Positions 44,873 to 52,889 of a DNA stretch of 64,000 nt are shown piece by piece; the first letter of the stretch is position 1, and every line of letters starts with the position of its first letter. The stretch is from the NCBI GenBank assembly GCA_029243025.1, contig JAQWSU010000042.1, forward strand, positions 152,832-216,831, given 5' to 3'. Below the pieces are notes generated by a model. That model did no database searches and was not told the origin of the DNA. It saw only the letters and a program-made list of their open reading frames with translations. This DNA comes from Pirellulaceae bacterium (lineage in GTDB: Bacteria > Planctomycetota > Planctomycetia > Pirellulales > Pirellulaceae). Made by a program: the position numbers and the translations under genes.

Positions 44873-45850
44873 GTGGAAACTTTCGCTGCTAAGCGTCATC
44901 AAAACGGGGAATGGGCAAACGTATATCTATAGTTTTAGTTGCCTGGGCAAGCAACGGCGTCTAGGCCCAAACTGGCCAAAGTTTATCGCTTCGTGGACAT
45001 TAATAACGTTCGTTCGCGTTTTGGGGTTTGCCGATCAATCTTTCGGGAGCGATTAAGCTGATTAATCATGCCGGACACTTCTCGCGATTGCCAAAGTATC
45101 AAGGTCAGGTCGGGTTGGCCGTTCGTCGGTACAATCGGCGATCAGATCAGCCCTTTTTCAGGCTGGATTTCGGCCTCGAGACGCGAAAAGGGCCATGTTT
45201 TGTCTGCAATCGACGCTGGCCTGACTCGCATTTCGTTGCTTGAGCTTGATGGTGAGGCAATCTTGCAACGGTTGAATTCGGTTCGCAGCTAACCAAAAGT
45301 CGCTGGTTGACTCAACTCGCCAGTTTGGCGGCGCCACTGTCCAGACGAAGACTCTCTGGGCTTGTTTCTGCGTCGGGTGTCCGACCCGTGACCGATACGG
45401 CATGGGGGAATCGAGGCGGCCGTTGCCAAATCACCATCTCGTTTGACCAGTGTCCGATTTTTCCACAGCCTTCACAACGACAGCAGGCCGAGTCCAACCA
45501 TTCAACCTGGAAATGACGACAGATCACGATTCCTGGAAACATGCTCCACTCCTTTTGTGTCGGTTCGAAGACTCACTGATTCTTTCCCCAGTTTCGTCAG
45601 ACGAGAGACACGTTTGGTCACCCCCAAGATTTTGTGGCTCAAATAAGACAGGATCTATATCTTGGGGCGAGAAGCTGGGGGGTGGGTAGCGACAGTCTCT
45701 CACCATGGCTTGCTGGCGGACCTCGGACCTCTTACGATGGCATCCTCCCAACCATCAATGATTCAGGGTGGCCGTTTTTACGGCGACGTTTAAGACGAGC
45801 TTGGGAACTCAAGATCGCTGATAAATTCAAAAGAGGAGATTGGATCGAAT
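44873..45850. other. Long intergenic region, no supported gene
   Basis: Almost 1 kb between divergent genes. A plus-strand frame at 45068-45292 (74 codons) and a Cys-rich minus-strand frame at 45312-45542 exist, but neither has a clear SD or family. The SD of the DUF3127 gene (AGAGGAG at 45832-45838) is at its right end. No RNA fold or repeat recognised. Confidence 0.45.
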
Positions 45851-46216
45851 ATGAGTGAGCCAAACGTTCGTGGGGTGGTCCATGTCATCGAAGATACGAA
45901 GACCTTTGGCCAAAAGGGATTTCGTAAACGACTGGTGGTGCTTGAACAGGACAAGGGGCGTTTCACAAATTACGTGCCCTTGGAATTTGTTCAGGAGGGA
46001 TGTGATACGGTTGATGAACTGAAGGTTGGTGATGAGGTCGATGTGACCTACCGGTTGAACGGCCGCAAGTGGCAGCGAGACGAAAGTAGCGAAGTAAAGT
46101 ATTTTCTTAACGCTGAGGCACTACAATTCAAAGTCGTCAAGAAAAAAGATGATAGCGGCTCCAAGCCGGTGCCCTCATCAGCGCAAATTGATGAAGACGA
46201 TGAAGTTCCGTTCTAG
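45851..46216 (+). CDS. DUF3127 family OB-fold-like protein with SSB-type acidic tail
   Basis: A 121-residue cytoplasmic protein. Residues 6-95 match DUF3127: GVVHVIEDTKTFGQKGFRKRLVVLEQ, then FTNYVPLEFVQEG, LKVGDEVDVTYRLNGRKW and FLNAEALQF, a pattern like single-strand DNA-binding OB folds. The last residues are DEDDEVPF, very like the acidic DDDIPF tip by which bacterial SSB proteins recruit DNA-repair and replication enzymes. A flexible KPVPSSAQ linker precedes it. Single-strand nucleic acid binding and partner recruitment are inferred from this; DUF3127 itself has no assigned function. SD AGAGGAG lies 12 nt before the ATG. Convergent with the phosphatase gene. Confidence 0.88.
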   Translation: MSEPNVRGVVHVIEDTKTFGQKGFRKRLVVLEQDKGRFTNYVPLEFVQEGCDTVDELKVGDEVDVTYRLNGRKWQRDESSEVKYFLNAEALQFKVVKKKDDSGSKPVPSSAQIDEDDEVPF

Positions 46217-46414
46217 CAGCGAAGAGTTGTCTCCCTAAAATTGCGGCGACCCGGACTGCGGATCGGTTGGAGCTTGGGGCAGCCTGCTAACCGCTGCCAG
46301 AGTTCCCGTGCGATGTCGCAGGATTGCGGCTGGTTTCTCGGTGCCGAACTGAGAGGTGACTGGCAGGAGCAGCGGGGGCAAGTCGTGAGTTAACGGAACG
46401 ATTTGTTTTGCAAC

Positions 46415-47182
46415 TTAGCTGTGAAGCACTGACCTGGCCTGATGTAAACCATCGATCGTTTCTCCTTCGCGAAACGCGCCCCAGCGACTGGTTTGCCAGT
46501 AGTTGCCGGAATTCACATCCAGGGCCGTGAGCCAGCCGTATCCGTGACAACAGGTGTCAATGCATTTGACATGCTCCAAGTCCAAAATCTCCCCATTGTG
46601 CTGTTCGGTGTGACCGACAATGGCGACCTTGCCTGATCGATGAGGCGTTGGAAAGGGTTCCTCGAGGAGTGACCAACGCAGCACGTGCCCGGGCATTTCC
46701 GCCAACGGAAGCTCCGGATCGTAGTTCGCGTGGGTAAAGATGTGCCCTTCAGTTTCGAAAAAGTCGCGAAACTCTCGAATGAATGCGATGTGATCCGAGG
46801 GAATGTCGGCGATCGTGCCTGCATAGCGGTAGGAATTGATCGTGTCGTATCCACCCAAATTTAACCAAGTCGACAGCAGCCCCGAGTCGTCGAATGCGTT
46901 CAGCAGCATCTCTTCGTGGTTGCCAAGAATCATCGTCAACTGGCACTGTTCGCGCAAGTTGAGCAAGGTGTCAAGCACGTTCCGCGTTTCTCGACCGCAA
47001 TCAACCACATCACCCAGGCAGACAATCTGGTCGTGTAAAGTTGGCCGAATGACGTCAAGCAAGCTCTCCAGAGCGAATGAGCAGCCGTGAATGTCGCCGA
47101 TGGCGATAATTCGTCCGTCCGGATGGTTGTTGGAAATTGCCACTTTTTTGCCGATTCGTAGGAGCTGCCTCGGAATGTGCAA
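46415..47182 (-). CDS. Metallophosphoesterase, PPP-type serine/threonine phosphatase-like
   Basis: A 255-residue cytoplasmic protein. The three PPP core motifs are present: GDIHG at 29-33, GDVVDCG at 57-63 and GNHE at 87-90, followed by HANYDP and VGHTE histidines for the second metal. In canonical PPP enzymes the middle motif is GDxVDRG; here Arg is replaced by Cys, a position that contacts the phosphate. Length and order fit bacterial PrpA/ApaH-type phosphatases, so it may act on phosphoproteins or on dinucleotides. A GTG codon at residue 14 is an alternative start. The nearby kinase, 4 kb away, is a possible counterpart but nothing links them directly. Confidence 0.88.
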   Translation of the reverse strand: MHIPRQLLRIGKKVAISNNHPDGRIIAIGDIHGCSFALESLLDVIRPTLHDQIVCLGDVVDCGRETRNVLDTLLNLREQCQLTMILGNHEEMLLNAFDDSGLLSTWLNLGGYDTINSYRYAGTIADIPSDHIAFIREFRDFFETEGHIFTHANYDPELPLAEMPGHVLRWSLLEEPFPTPHRSGKVAIVGHTEQHNGEILDLEHVKCIDTCCHGYGWLTALDVNSGNYWQTSRWGAFREGETIDGLHQARSVLHS

Positions 47183-47597
47183 GTGTGCGACAGCCCGTGT
47201 CAGGTTATTTGCTGAGTTTGGAAAGAAATATCACAGTCCTTGGCCGTGCCGCAGGTCGGGAGCGATTTGTCGATGTGAGTTTCTGTTCCTTGTATGCATC
47301 TTCATGCAAGTTTCCCTCATTCATCTTGTCGCATGAATCATGGTGGCTGCTAGCCGTTTCGTCGAACGTTCAATCGGCGGAGATCGTTTCTCCGTTGTTA
47401 ACAATTCGAGATAGATCTGATAAACGGCTGGAAAAGTCGAAAATGGCGGGCAGGAACCGTTCGCAACCGTCCCATCGCGATGGATTCCCCGTCTCTCGAA
47501 CGAGACTGACCTTGCGACTTGCCCAGGATTGTCAGTATAGCTCTGCGTCAATCGACCGGTATCAAAATATCTCGTTTCGTTGGGAAGGGAAATCAGA
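47183..47597. other. Divergent intergenic region
   Basis: 415 bp between the phosphatase gene (minus) and the Cys-rich protein gene (plus). It should contain both promoters. GGGAAGGGAAATCAGA at 47581-47596 acts as SD for the plus-strand gene. No other element recognised. Confidence 0.5.
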
Positions 47598-49355
47598 ATG
47601 CTCCGAATAGGGTTCTTCACTATCTTGGTGAGCGCTGTCGTTACTCCAAGTCTGAACGCGGATCCGGCCCATCAAGAGGGTGGGGACCATTGCGCTGCGG
47701 CTGAATGTTCGGCCAAAACGTCGCTGCATCGTGGGGATCGCTTTCCCCTCGGATTGATGCCCTTAGCCACGGACTTGTCAGCGGGTTGTCCAGCGGGAAA
47801 GCGATGCGATAGATGCAACACGGATGGGGGTGCCAAATTCGCCAGCGAGATGATCCGAACCGCGTCGTGCGAGCATCAAGCTTGCCGCACCAACCAAACT
47901 GGCGATTGCCAAATTGGTAAGATCTCCCTGGGGACCGTTTCAAAAACGAAATCGAATCCGAAATCTTCGTCTTGCCAGTGTCAAAAATCACCGCCAGCTT
48001 CGGCTTGTGTTTGTGCGGGGCAATCGCCGGACCAACAAATTGCTTCATGTTCTGACCAACCTGCGGGATGTGAATCGGTCAATTGCACGCGTGAGCGTGT
48101 CGCTCGTTTTGCGAAATCGATCCTGGGTGAGCTTGCTGAATATCAACCCGCAAATGCCAGTGAGTTGTGGGTTAACTTAGCCCGGCGACAAACGCAACGT
48201 GACCCGAGCGAAAAAGTCGCAGTGGACGCGAGGTCGGTCGATCGGCGAGCCCTGGTCGTCTCTGTCGATCTGGCCCCAGGTCACGAAACGGTGGTACCCA
48301 TCGTTGCGACTCAATCCGGGCATCTGCGTCGATCGCCGGAGTCGTTCGTTAGGCAGGTGCGAGGGGACGGCGAAGCTGTTTCGTGGCAAGCACGGAGCAA
48401 AAACGTGAGCGAGTCAGAAACCATGGAGTCAAAGTTGGCGTCCCTTTGGGCTGCAAATGTAACTCCTGAAACCTCTCAGCAGCAGGAACCGGTCGAAGTT
48501 CCAGGGCTTGGGACGCAAATGCCGGTCGTTATTGAGCGTCAAATTCGCTTCCGTGGGCCAGCCCCACCTTGTGCGAATAAAACTTGTGCGGATCAAAAAT
48601 GTTGCAGCAAACCAGTATCAAGCGACTCGTTTTCGGTGGGAGAAGCCGTTTTCGCTCAGATGTGCCCTCCGGTACAGCCTCTGAAGAACGTGCGAGACGA
48701 TCAAACGACGTTGTCTTCCATGAAACAGCCGTCGCCCGTGGCTGGAACCGAGACTTCTACTCAGCTTATGCAATTAGTTGCAGAAAATGCTCGACTTCGT
48801 GCCCAGTCAGAAGCGCGAGAGGAAATGGGCCGATTGAAAGATCGTTTTCAGCAGGCGATGCTCCAGCTTCGGCTGGAGAATGCCGAGCTTGTCACCCGTC
48901 AGGAGTTAGCGGTCGAACGTCAAGATTTGCTCGTTTTTGAAACCCATCTGGCGGTTGAAAACGCAAGATTGCAATCCCATGCCGAGCATGCGGCCCAACG
49001 CGAGGAGATGTTAAGTCGTTTTGCGGAAGCCGCTGTCGAGAAAGCTCAACTTGAAGCCTATTTTGAGTCGGCCCTGGAACGCGAGGAGATACGTGAGTCG
49101 TTGCGGGATGAGGTGATTGAAACGGCACGACTTGAGACGGCCGCGAAATCCGCAGAGGATCGAGACACTTGGGGCATAGAAATAATCGAAGGGCCGAAGG
49201 AAGAATTTGCGATCCAGAGCTACCTCGAGGAAATGGCGGTTGAATTGGAGCGTGAAAAAGCCGAAAAGACGCGCCTCGAGACCCGAGTTGCGGAATTGGA
49301 GCGGCTGATCCAAGAGGTTTCGTCCCGAAGCGACTCCGAGCATTTATTCAAGTGA
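47598..49355 (+). CDS. Secreted Cys-rich protein with long C-terminal coiled coil
   Basis: 585 residues from the ATG at 47598, which follows GGGAAGGG and begins a signal peptide (MLRIGFFTILVSAVV to about NAD). Residues about 25-160 are unusually rich in cysteine (DHCAAAECSAKTS, GCPAGKRCDRC, CEHQACRTN, CQCQKS, CVCAGQ, CESVNC), with another cluster near 325-340 (CANKTCADQKCC). Between the two clusters is an alpha/beta stretch (DARSVDRRALVVSVDLAPG). From about residue 390 to the end the sequence is glutamate/arginine/leucine heptads (ENARLRAQSEAREEMGRLKD; VAELERLIQEVS), a long coiled coil. I do not recognise a family. A disulfide-crosslinked or metal-binding head on a rod is inferred. No PEP-CTERM or anchor. 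Confidence 0.8.
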   Translation: MLRIGFFTILVSAVVTPSLNADPAHQEGGDHCAAAECSAKTSLHRGDRFPLGLMPLATDLSAGCPAGKRCDRCNTDGGAKFASEMIRTASCEHQACRTNQTGDCQIGKISLGTVSKTKSNPKSSSCQCQKSPPASACVCAGQSPDQQIASCSDQPAGCESVNCTRERVARFAKSILGELAEYQPANASELWVNLARRQTQRDPSEKVAVDARSVDRRALVVSVDLAPGHETVVPIVATQSGHLRRSPESFVRQVRGDGEAVSWQARSKNVSESETMESKLASLWAANVTPETSQQQEPVEVPGLGTQMPVVIERQIRFRGPAPPCANKTCADQKCCSKPVSSDSFSVGEAVFAQMCPPVQPLKNVRDDQTTLSSMKQPSPVAGTETSTQLMQLVAENARLRAQSEAREEMGRLKDRFQQAMLQLRLENAELVTRQELAVERQDLLVFETHLAVENARLQSHAEHAAQREEMLSRFAEAAVEKAQLEAYFESALEREEIRESLRDEVIETARLETAAKSAEDRDTWGIEIIEGPKEEFAIQSYLEEMAVELEREKAEKTRLETRVAELERLIQEVSSRSDSEHLFK

Positions 49356-50137
49356 TGCCATGGATGATGTTGGTCAACGGTGGTCGTCAACGGTGGTCGT
49401 CGACCGTCCCGGTGAGAGTGACCTGATCGATGTGGGTGGTTGGCTTGCCCGGTCTTCTTCGGCCCGTGGAGCGACTGCAACGAGGCGACCGGTGCAAAAC
49501 CGGTGCAAAACCGGCGCTGGACCGGCGCTGGACCGGCGCTGGACCGAGCGAACGAAGCCGAGCGATCACGCGTAGGTTTTCTACCCGTTTCCAGAAGGGT
49601 GCGAGCACCACGCTCCGATTTGTTTTGCTGGAGGTTCGTAGGGGATGAGAATTTTGTTGGATGGGGGCGGCGATTACGGGTTGTTTGTCAAATTAAAAGT
49701 GTTTTTTTTGAATCTGCTGCAACACAGGTTGTTTTTTTTGCAGTTCAGGTGATCACGGAGAGAAAAGTTGGGAAATTGGGAGGAATTTAACGTCAAAACT
49801 ATTGATTGAGACTCCATAGCCAGTATATTGGGGGTTCGGGATCAGGTCGGTCCCGTAAGTATTCGTGAGTTTTCTCAAGCATTTGATAAATAATGGGCAG
49901 CTAGTGACGCGAAACTGTTGACTCGATCAAACTGAGTCGGCTTCAATTTAATTCGCTCAAATTCTTGGCCACGCTGGCGTGGCTGCCCTACCTATCCTTG
50001 GATCGCATTTTTCTTCTTGGGATAGTAGTGATCTGTTCGAATTCAATTCGTTGCGCCTCACGTTCGTCGATTCGACAGTTTCTGCGTTTGTTTTGATATC
50101 AACTGCGTTTTGACGTTTTTCTCGTGAGGTACGATCA
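49356..50137. other. Intergenic region with tandem repeats
   Basis: About 780 bp. A 13-bp repeat, TCAACGGTGGTCG, occurs twice at 49374-49399, and an 11-bp repeat array lies at 49488-49553. The rest, especially 49680-49760, is T-rich. No gene is supported. The right end holds the promoter and leader of the PEP-CTERM gene at 50138. Confidence 0.55.
49488..49553. repeat. 11-bp tandem repeat, six units
   Basis: Six consecutive 11-bp units: ACCGGTGCAAA twice, ACCGGCGCTGG three times, and ACCGAGCGAAC once. All begin ACCG and the array is perfectly in register. No CRISPR features (unit far too short, no spacers). Confidence 0.9.
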
Positions 50138-50791
50138 ATGAAGCTTTTAACATGTGCGCTGTTTGCGAGTTTGTACTTCGTGTGCCAAACTTCGCTCCTC
50201 ACAGCGGGTATGATCGACATCACCCGTCCCGGTGATGCGATTCAGCTCGTAAGTGGTGTAAATCAAAGTGATGGGGCTGATGGGCCACCGCCGGCTGGCG
50301 AAGTGGTTTCCCATGCCATCGACGACATCGGTCAGAAGTACCTGAACTTCCTTGACCTGAACTCAGGTTTCTCCGTAACTCCAACCAACAATCAGCTCAC
50401 CGTAACTGGTCTGCGTTTGTACACTGCGAATGATGCAGTGCCGCGTGACCCTGCAAGTTACCAATTGTTCGGTTCGATGGACACGATCGCGGGTCCTTGG
50501 AGTGCAATTTCTTCGGGTAACTTAGAACTTCCCGACGGCCGAAACGCCGGTGGCGGTGCTGTTGTTATTCCTCCGACAGGAAATCCAGCTGCCTTCCATC
50601 AAGAAATCCTTTTCGATAACGATATCGCTTGGGATCACTATCAACTCATCTTCCCAACCTTGAAGGATGCGGAAGCCGCCAACAGCATGCAGATCGCAGA
50701 AGTTGAACTTCTCACGGTACCCGAGCCGGCCACTGCCACGCTCGCTGCCTTTGCTCTGCTTGGCCTGATCGCCTACCGTCGACGTCGATAA
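50138..50791 (+). CDS. Discoidin-like PEP-CTERM protein
   Basis: A 217-residue protein with a signal peptide (cleaved near LLTAG). The body fits the F5/8-type/discoidin galactose-binding fold: DAIQLVSGVNQSDG, VSHAIDDIGQKYLNFLD, LTVTGLRLYTANDAVPRDPASYQLFGS, IAGPWSAISSG, and ANSMQIAEVELLTVPEP at the end. There is no EF-hand cassette, so the fold is joined straight to the PEP-CTERM tail (VPEPATATLAAFALLGLIA then YRRRR). It probably binds a surface glycan. A perfect terminator follows 31 bp after the stop. Confidence 0.92.
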   Translation: MKLLTCALFASLYFVCQTSLLTAGMIDITRPGDAIQLVSGVNQSDGADGPPPAGEVVSHAIDDIGQKYLNFLDLNSGFSVTPTNNQLTVTGLRLYTANDAVPRDPASYQLFGSMDTIAGPWSAISSGNLELPDGRNAGGGAVVIPPTGNPAAFHQEILFDNDIAWDHYQLIFPTLKDAEAANSMQIAEVELLTVPEPATATLAAFALLGLIAYRRRR

Positions 50792-50822
50792 TACTTCGGC
50801 AGACACGTTGAATCGCAAAGAA

Positions 50823-50848
50823 AGCCGCTCACTAGAGCGGCTTTTTTT
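50823..50848 (+). terminator. Rho-independent terminator after the discoidin-like PEP-CTERM gene
   Basis: Perfect 8-bp stem AGCCGCTC (50823-50830) and GAGCGGCT (50835-50842) with loop ACTA, then a T-run (50842-50848). Plus strand. Confidence 0.93.
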
Positions 50849-50887
50849 ATTGGCTGGCAAACTGTCTCGAAATCTTTACAGTGAGAG

Positions 50888-50920
50888 AATTGCCGAACTG
50901 AATTGCCGAACTGAATTGCC
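50888..50920. repeat. 13-bp tandem repeat, 2.5 copies
   Basis: AATTGCCGAACTG is repeated twice and followed by a partial third copy (AATTGCC), in the gap before the DUF885 gene. Confidence 0.85.
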
Positions 50921-50983
50921 TTTCGGCTCGGTCGATTCCCAACTCACTGTATTTGCCAAACAAGCTGGTATGTTGAGGGATTC

Positions 50984-52756
50984 ATGCAAACCATCATTCT
51001 GTTCGCGATTGTTTCAGTTACTTCATTTCCCTCTGCGGACAGTCAATTTCAATCGCTGGCCGCATCTTACGTCCGGCAATTCCCGGCATTGAGTCCTGTC
51101 ACCGCCACCGTGTTAGGGGATCATCGTTTTGACGGAAAGCTTGACGAGGTAAGCCCTGCCGCTCGTCAACGTGCGGTCGACCTCTATCGGGAATTTTTGA
51201 TTCGACTGAACAAGATTGAGGTAGCTGAATTATCCCGACCGCATCAAGTTGACTTAGCGCTGCTTCGGCATGAACTACGGGCGAAGTTGTGGCGAATGGA
51301 GGAGCTCCAGGAATGGGCCTGGAATCCGTTGGTCTATACGGAATTGAGTGGTCGTGCGATCTATGGACTGATGGCGCGAGATTTTGCGCCCGTGCAAGAA
51401 CGCTTGCTGAATGTGGTCTCGCGGTTAGAGCAGCTTCCGAGAATGTTGCAGCAGGTCGAAGGAACTTTGGACGCCCGTCGCGTCCCCCGCATTCATGCCG
51501 AGACGGCGATCAAGCAGAATCGTGGCGTACTGAGTACGATTAATAATCTTGTCGTTCCCCTGATCGACCGATTATCTGCCAAAGATGCTGTGCGGCTGAA
51601 TCAAGCCATTGAATCCGCACGCAAGGCTGTGCATGCACATCAAGAGTGGCTTGAGTCGGAGCTGTTGCCAGATGCGAGTGGTGATTATCGATTAGGGGCC
51701 GTGCTTTACGATAAAAAACTGTCATTTGCGCTTCACACACCAATGACGAGGCAGCAGCTCCGAAAGCGGGCTGTTGCGGAATTGAGTCGTGTTCGCCGGG
51801 AAATGTACCAAATAGCGCAGCGGGCCTATCTTGATAAGTTTCCCTTCACGATCTTTCCCGCTGCGCCTTCAGAGGAATATCAGCAGGCGATGATTCGGGC
51901 TGCCTTGGAAATGGCGTATGTGGACCGTCCGAATGCCGAGGAGGTACTCGACACGGCGAAAGCATCATTGGCGTTGACGACCGAATTTGTGCGAAAAAAA
52001 GATCTGCTAACGATACCGCCTGATCCCCTCGAAATCATCGCGATGCCTGAATTTCAACGAGGCGTCTCATTCGCGTATTGTGATTCGCCGGGGCCCTTGG
52101 ATGTGGGGCTGAAAACATTCTATGCGGTCTCGCCCATTCCCAAGGATTGGAATCCGCAGCAGATCGACTCATTCCTGCGAGAATACAATGTGAGATCGAT
52201 TCATGACTTGACGGTGCATGAGGCGATGCCGGGCCACTTTGTGCAACTGGCGATTGCGAATCAGTATCCGGGTAAACTGCGATCCGTGCTTGCCTCTGGT
52301 ACCTTTATTGAAGGGTGGGCCGTTTATGCCGAGCAGATGATGGCGGACGAAGGCTTGCTTGACGATGATCCGTTGATGAAGCTGATCGCCCGCAAATGGT
52401 ATTTGCGGGGTATCGCGAATGCGATTCTCGATCAGTCGATTCACACAGATGGAATATCGCGTGATCAGGCGATGCGGTTGATGATGGAGGACACGTTTCA
52501 GGAAGAACGCGAGGCGGCGGCAAAATGGACGCGGGCACAACTTACCGCGGCGCAGCTGTCGACTTACTTCGTTGGTTATTTGGAGCATGCCGATTTGCGT
52601 CGTGAGATAGAGGCGAAACGGCAAGGTCAGTTTCAGATTAAGCAATACCACGATCAAGTTCTGTCTTATGGGTCTCCACCGGTCAAGTTCGTTCGCGCCT
52701 TGATGTTGGATCTTCCGATTTCTCAAGCTCCGGCGCGCATCGAAGAGGCCAATTGA
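50984..52756 (+). CDS. DUF885 family metallopeptidase-like protein
   Basis: A 590-residue protein with a short hydrophobic start (MQTIILFAIVSVTSFPSA) that looks like a signal peptide. The DUF885 body is clear: FPALSPVTATVLGDHRFDG near the start, QVDLALLRHELR, then HEAMPGHFVQLA at about 411-422 (an HExxxGH-type zinc motif) and EGWAVYAEQMM at about 444, which supplies the third ligand Glu, and ILDQSIHTDGISRDQAM near the end. Family members are thought to be zinc carboxypeptidases or similar peptidases, with few characterised. It likely acts in the periplasm. It follows the discoidin-like PEP-CTERM gene but is separated by a terminator. Confidence 0.9.
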   Translation: MQTIILFAIVSVTSFPSADSQFQSLAASYVRQFPALSPVTATVLGDHRFDGKLDEVSPAARQRAVDLYREFLIRLNKIEVAELSRPHQVDLALLRHELRAKLWRMEELQEWAWNPLVYTELSGRAIYGLMARDFAPVQERLLNVVSRLEQLPRMLQQVEGTLDARRVPRIHAETAIKQNRGVLSTINNLVVPLIDRLSAKDAVRLNQAIESARKAVHAHQEWLESELLPDASGDYRLGAVLYDKKLSFALHTPMTRQQLRKRAVAELSRVRREMYQIAQRAYLDKFPFTIFPAAPSEEYQQAMIRAALEMAYVDRPNAEEVLDTAKASLALTTEFVRKKDLLTIPPDPLEIIAMPEFQRGVSFAYCDSPGPLDVGLKTFYAVSPIPKDWNPQQIDSFLREYNVRSIHDLTVHEAMPGHFVQLAIANQYPGKLRSVLASGTFIEGWAVYAEQMMADEGLLDDDPLMKLIARKWYLRGIANAILDQSIHTDGISRDQAMRLMMEDTFQEEREAAAKWTRAQLTAAQLSTYFVGYLEHADLRREIEAKRQGQFQIKQYHDQVLSYGSPPVKFVRALMLDLPISQAPARIEEAN

Positions 52757-52889
52757 CGGTCTTGTCGAAAACGTTGATCGTGGTTCGCTAGTAGGTGGAA
52801 TGCCACGCGATTTATTGATGAGCAGGCCGAGTCTGATGGTGTTTGCGAAACGGTGGGGCCTCTAGTCATCACCGCCTTGGTACCCCTTT

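Noticed and set aside
45068..45292. A 74-codon plus-strand frame in the same gap
   Set aside because: No SD or recognisable domain; overlaps frames on both strands.
45312..45542. A Cys-rich minus-strand frame with zinc-ribbon-like spacing
   Set aside because: Only 76 codons, no ribosome-binding site, and it mirrors a plus-strand frame; not enough to call a gene.
49488..49553. Possible CRISPR array
   Set aside because: Units are 11 bp with no spacers, and no cas genes lie in the window.
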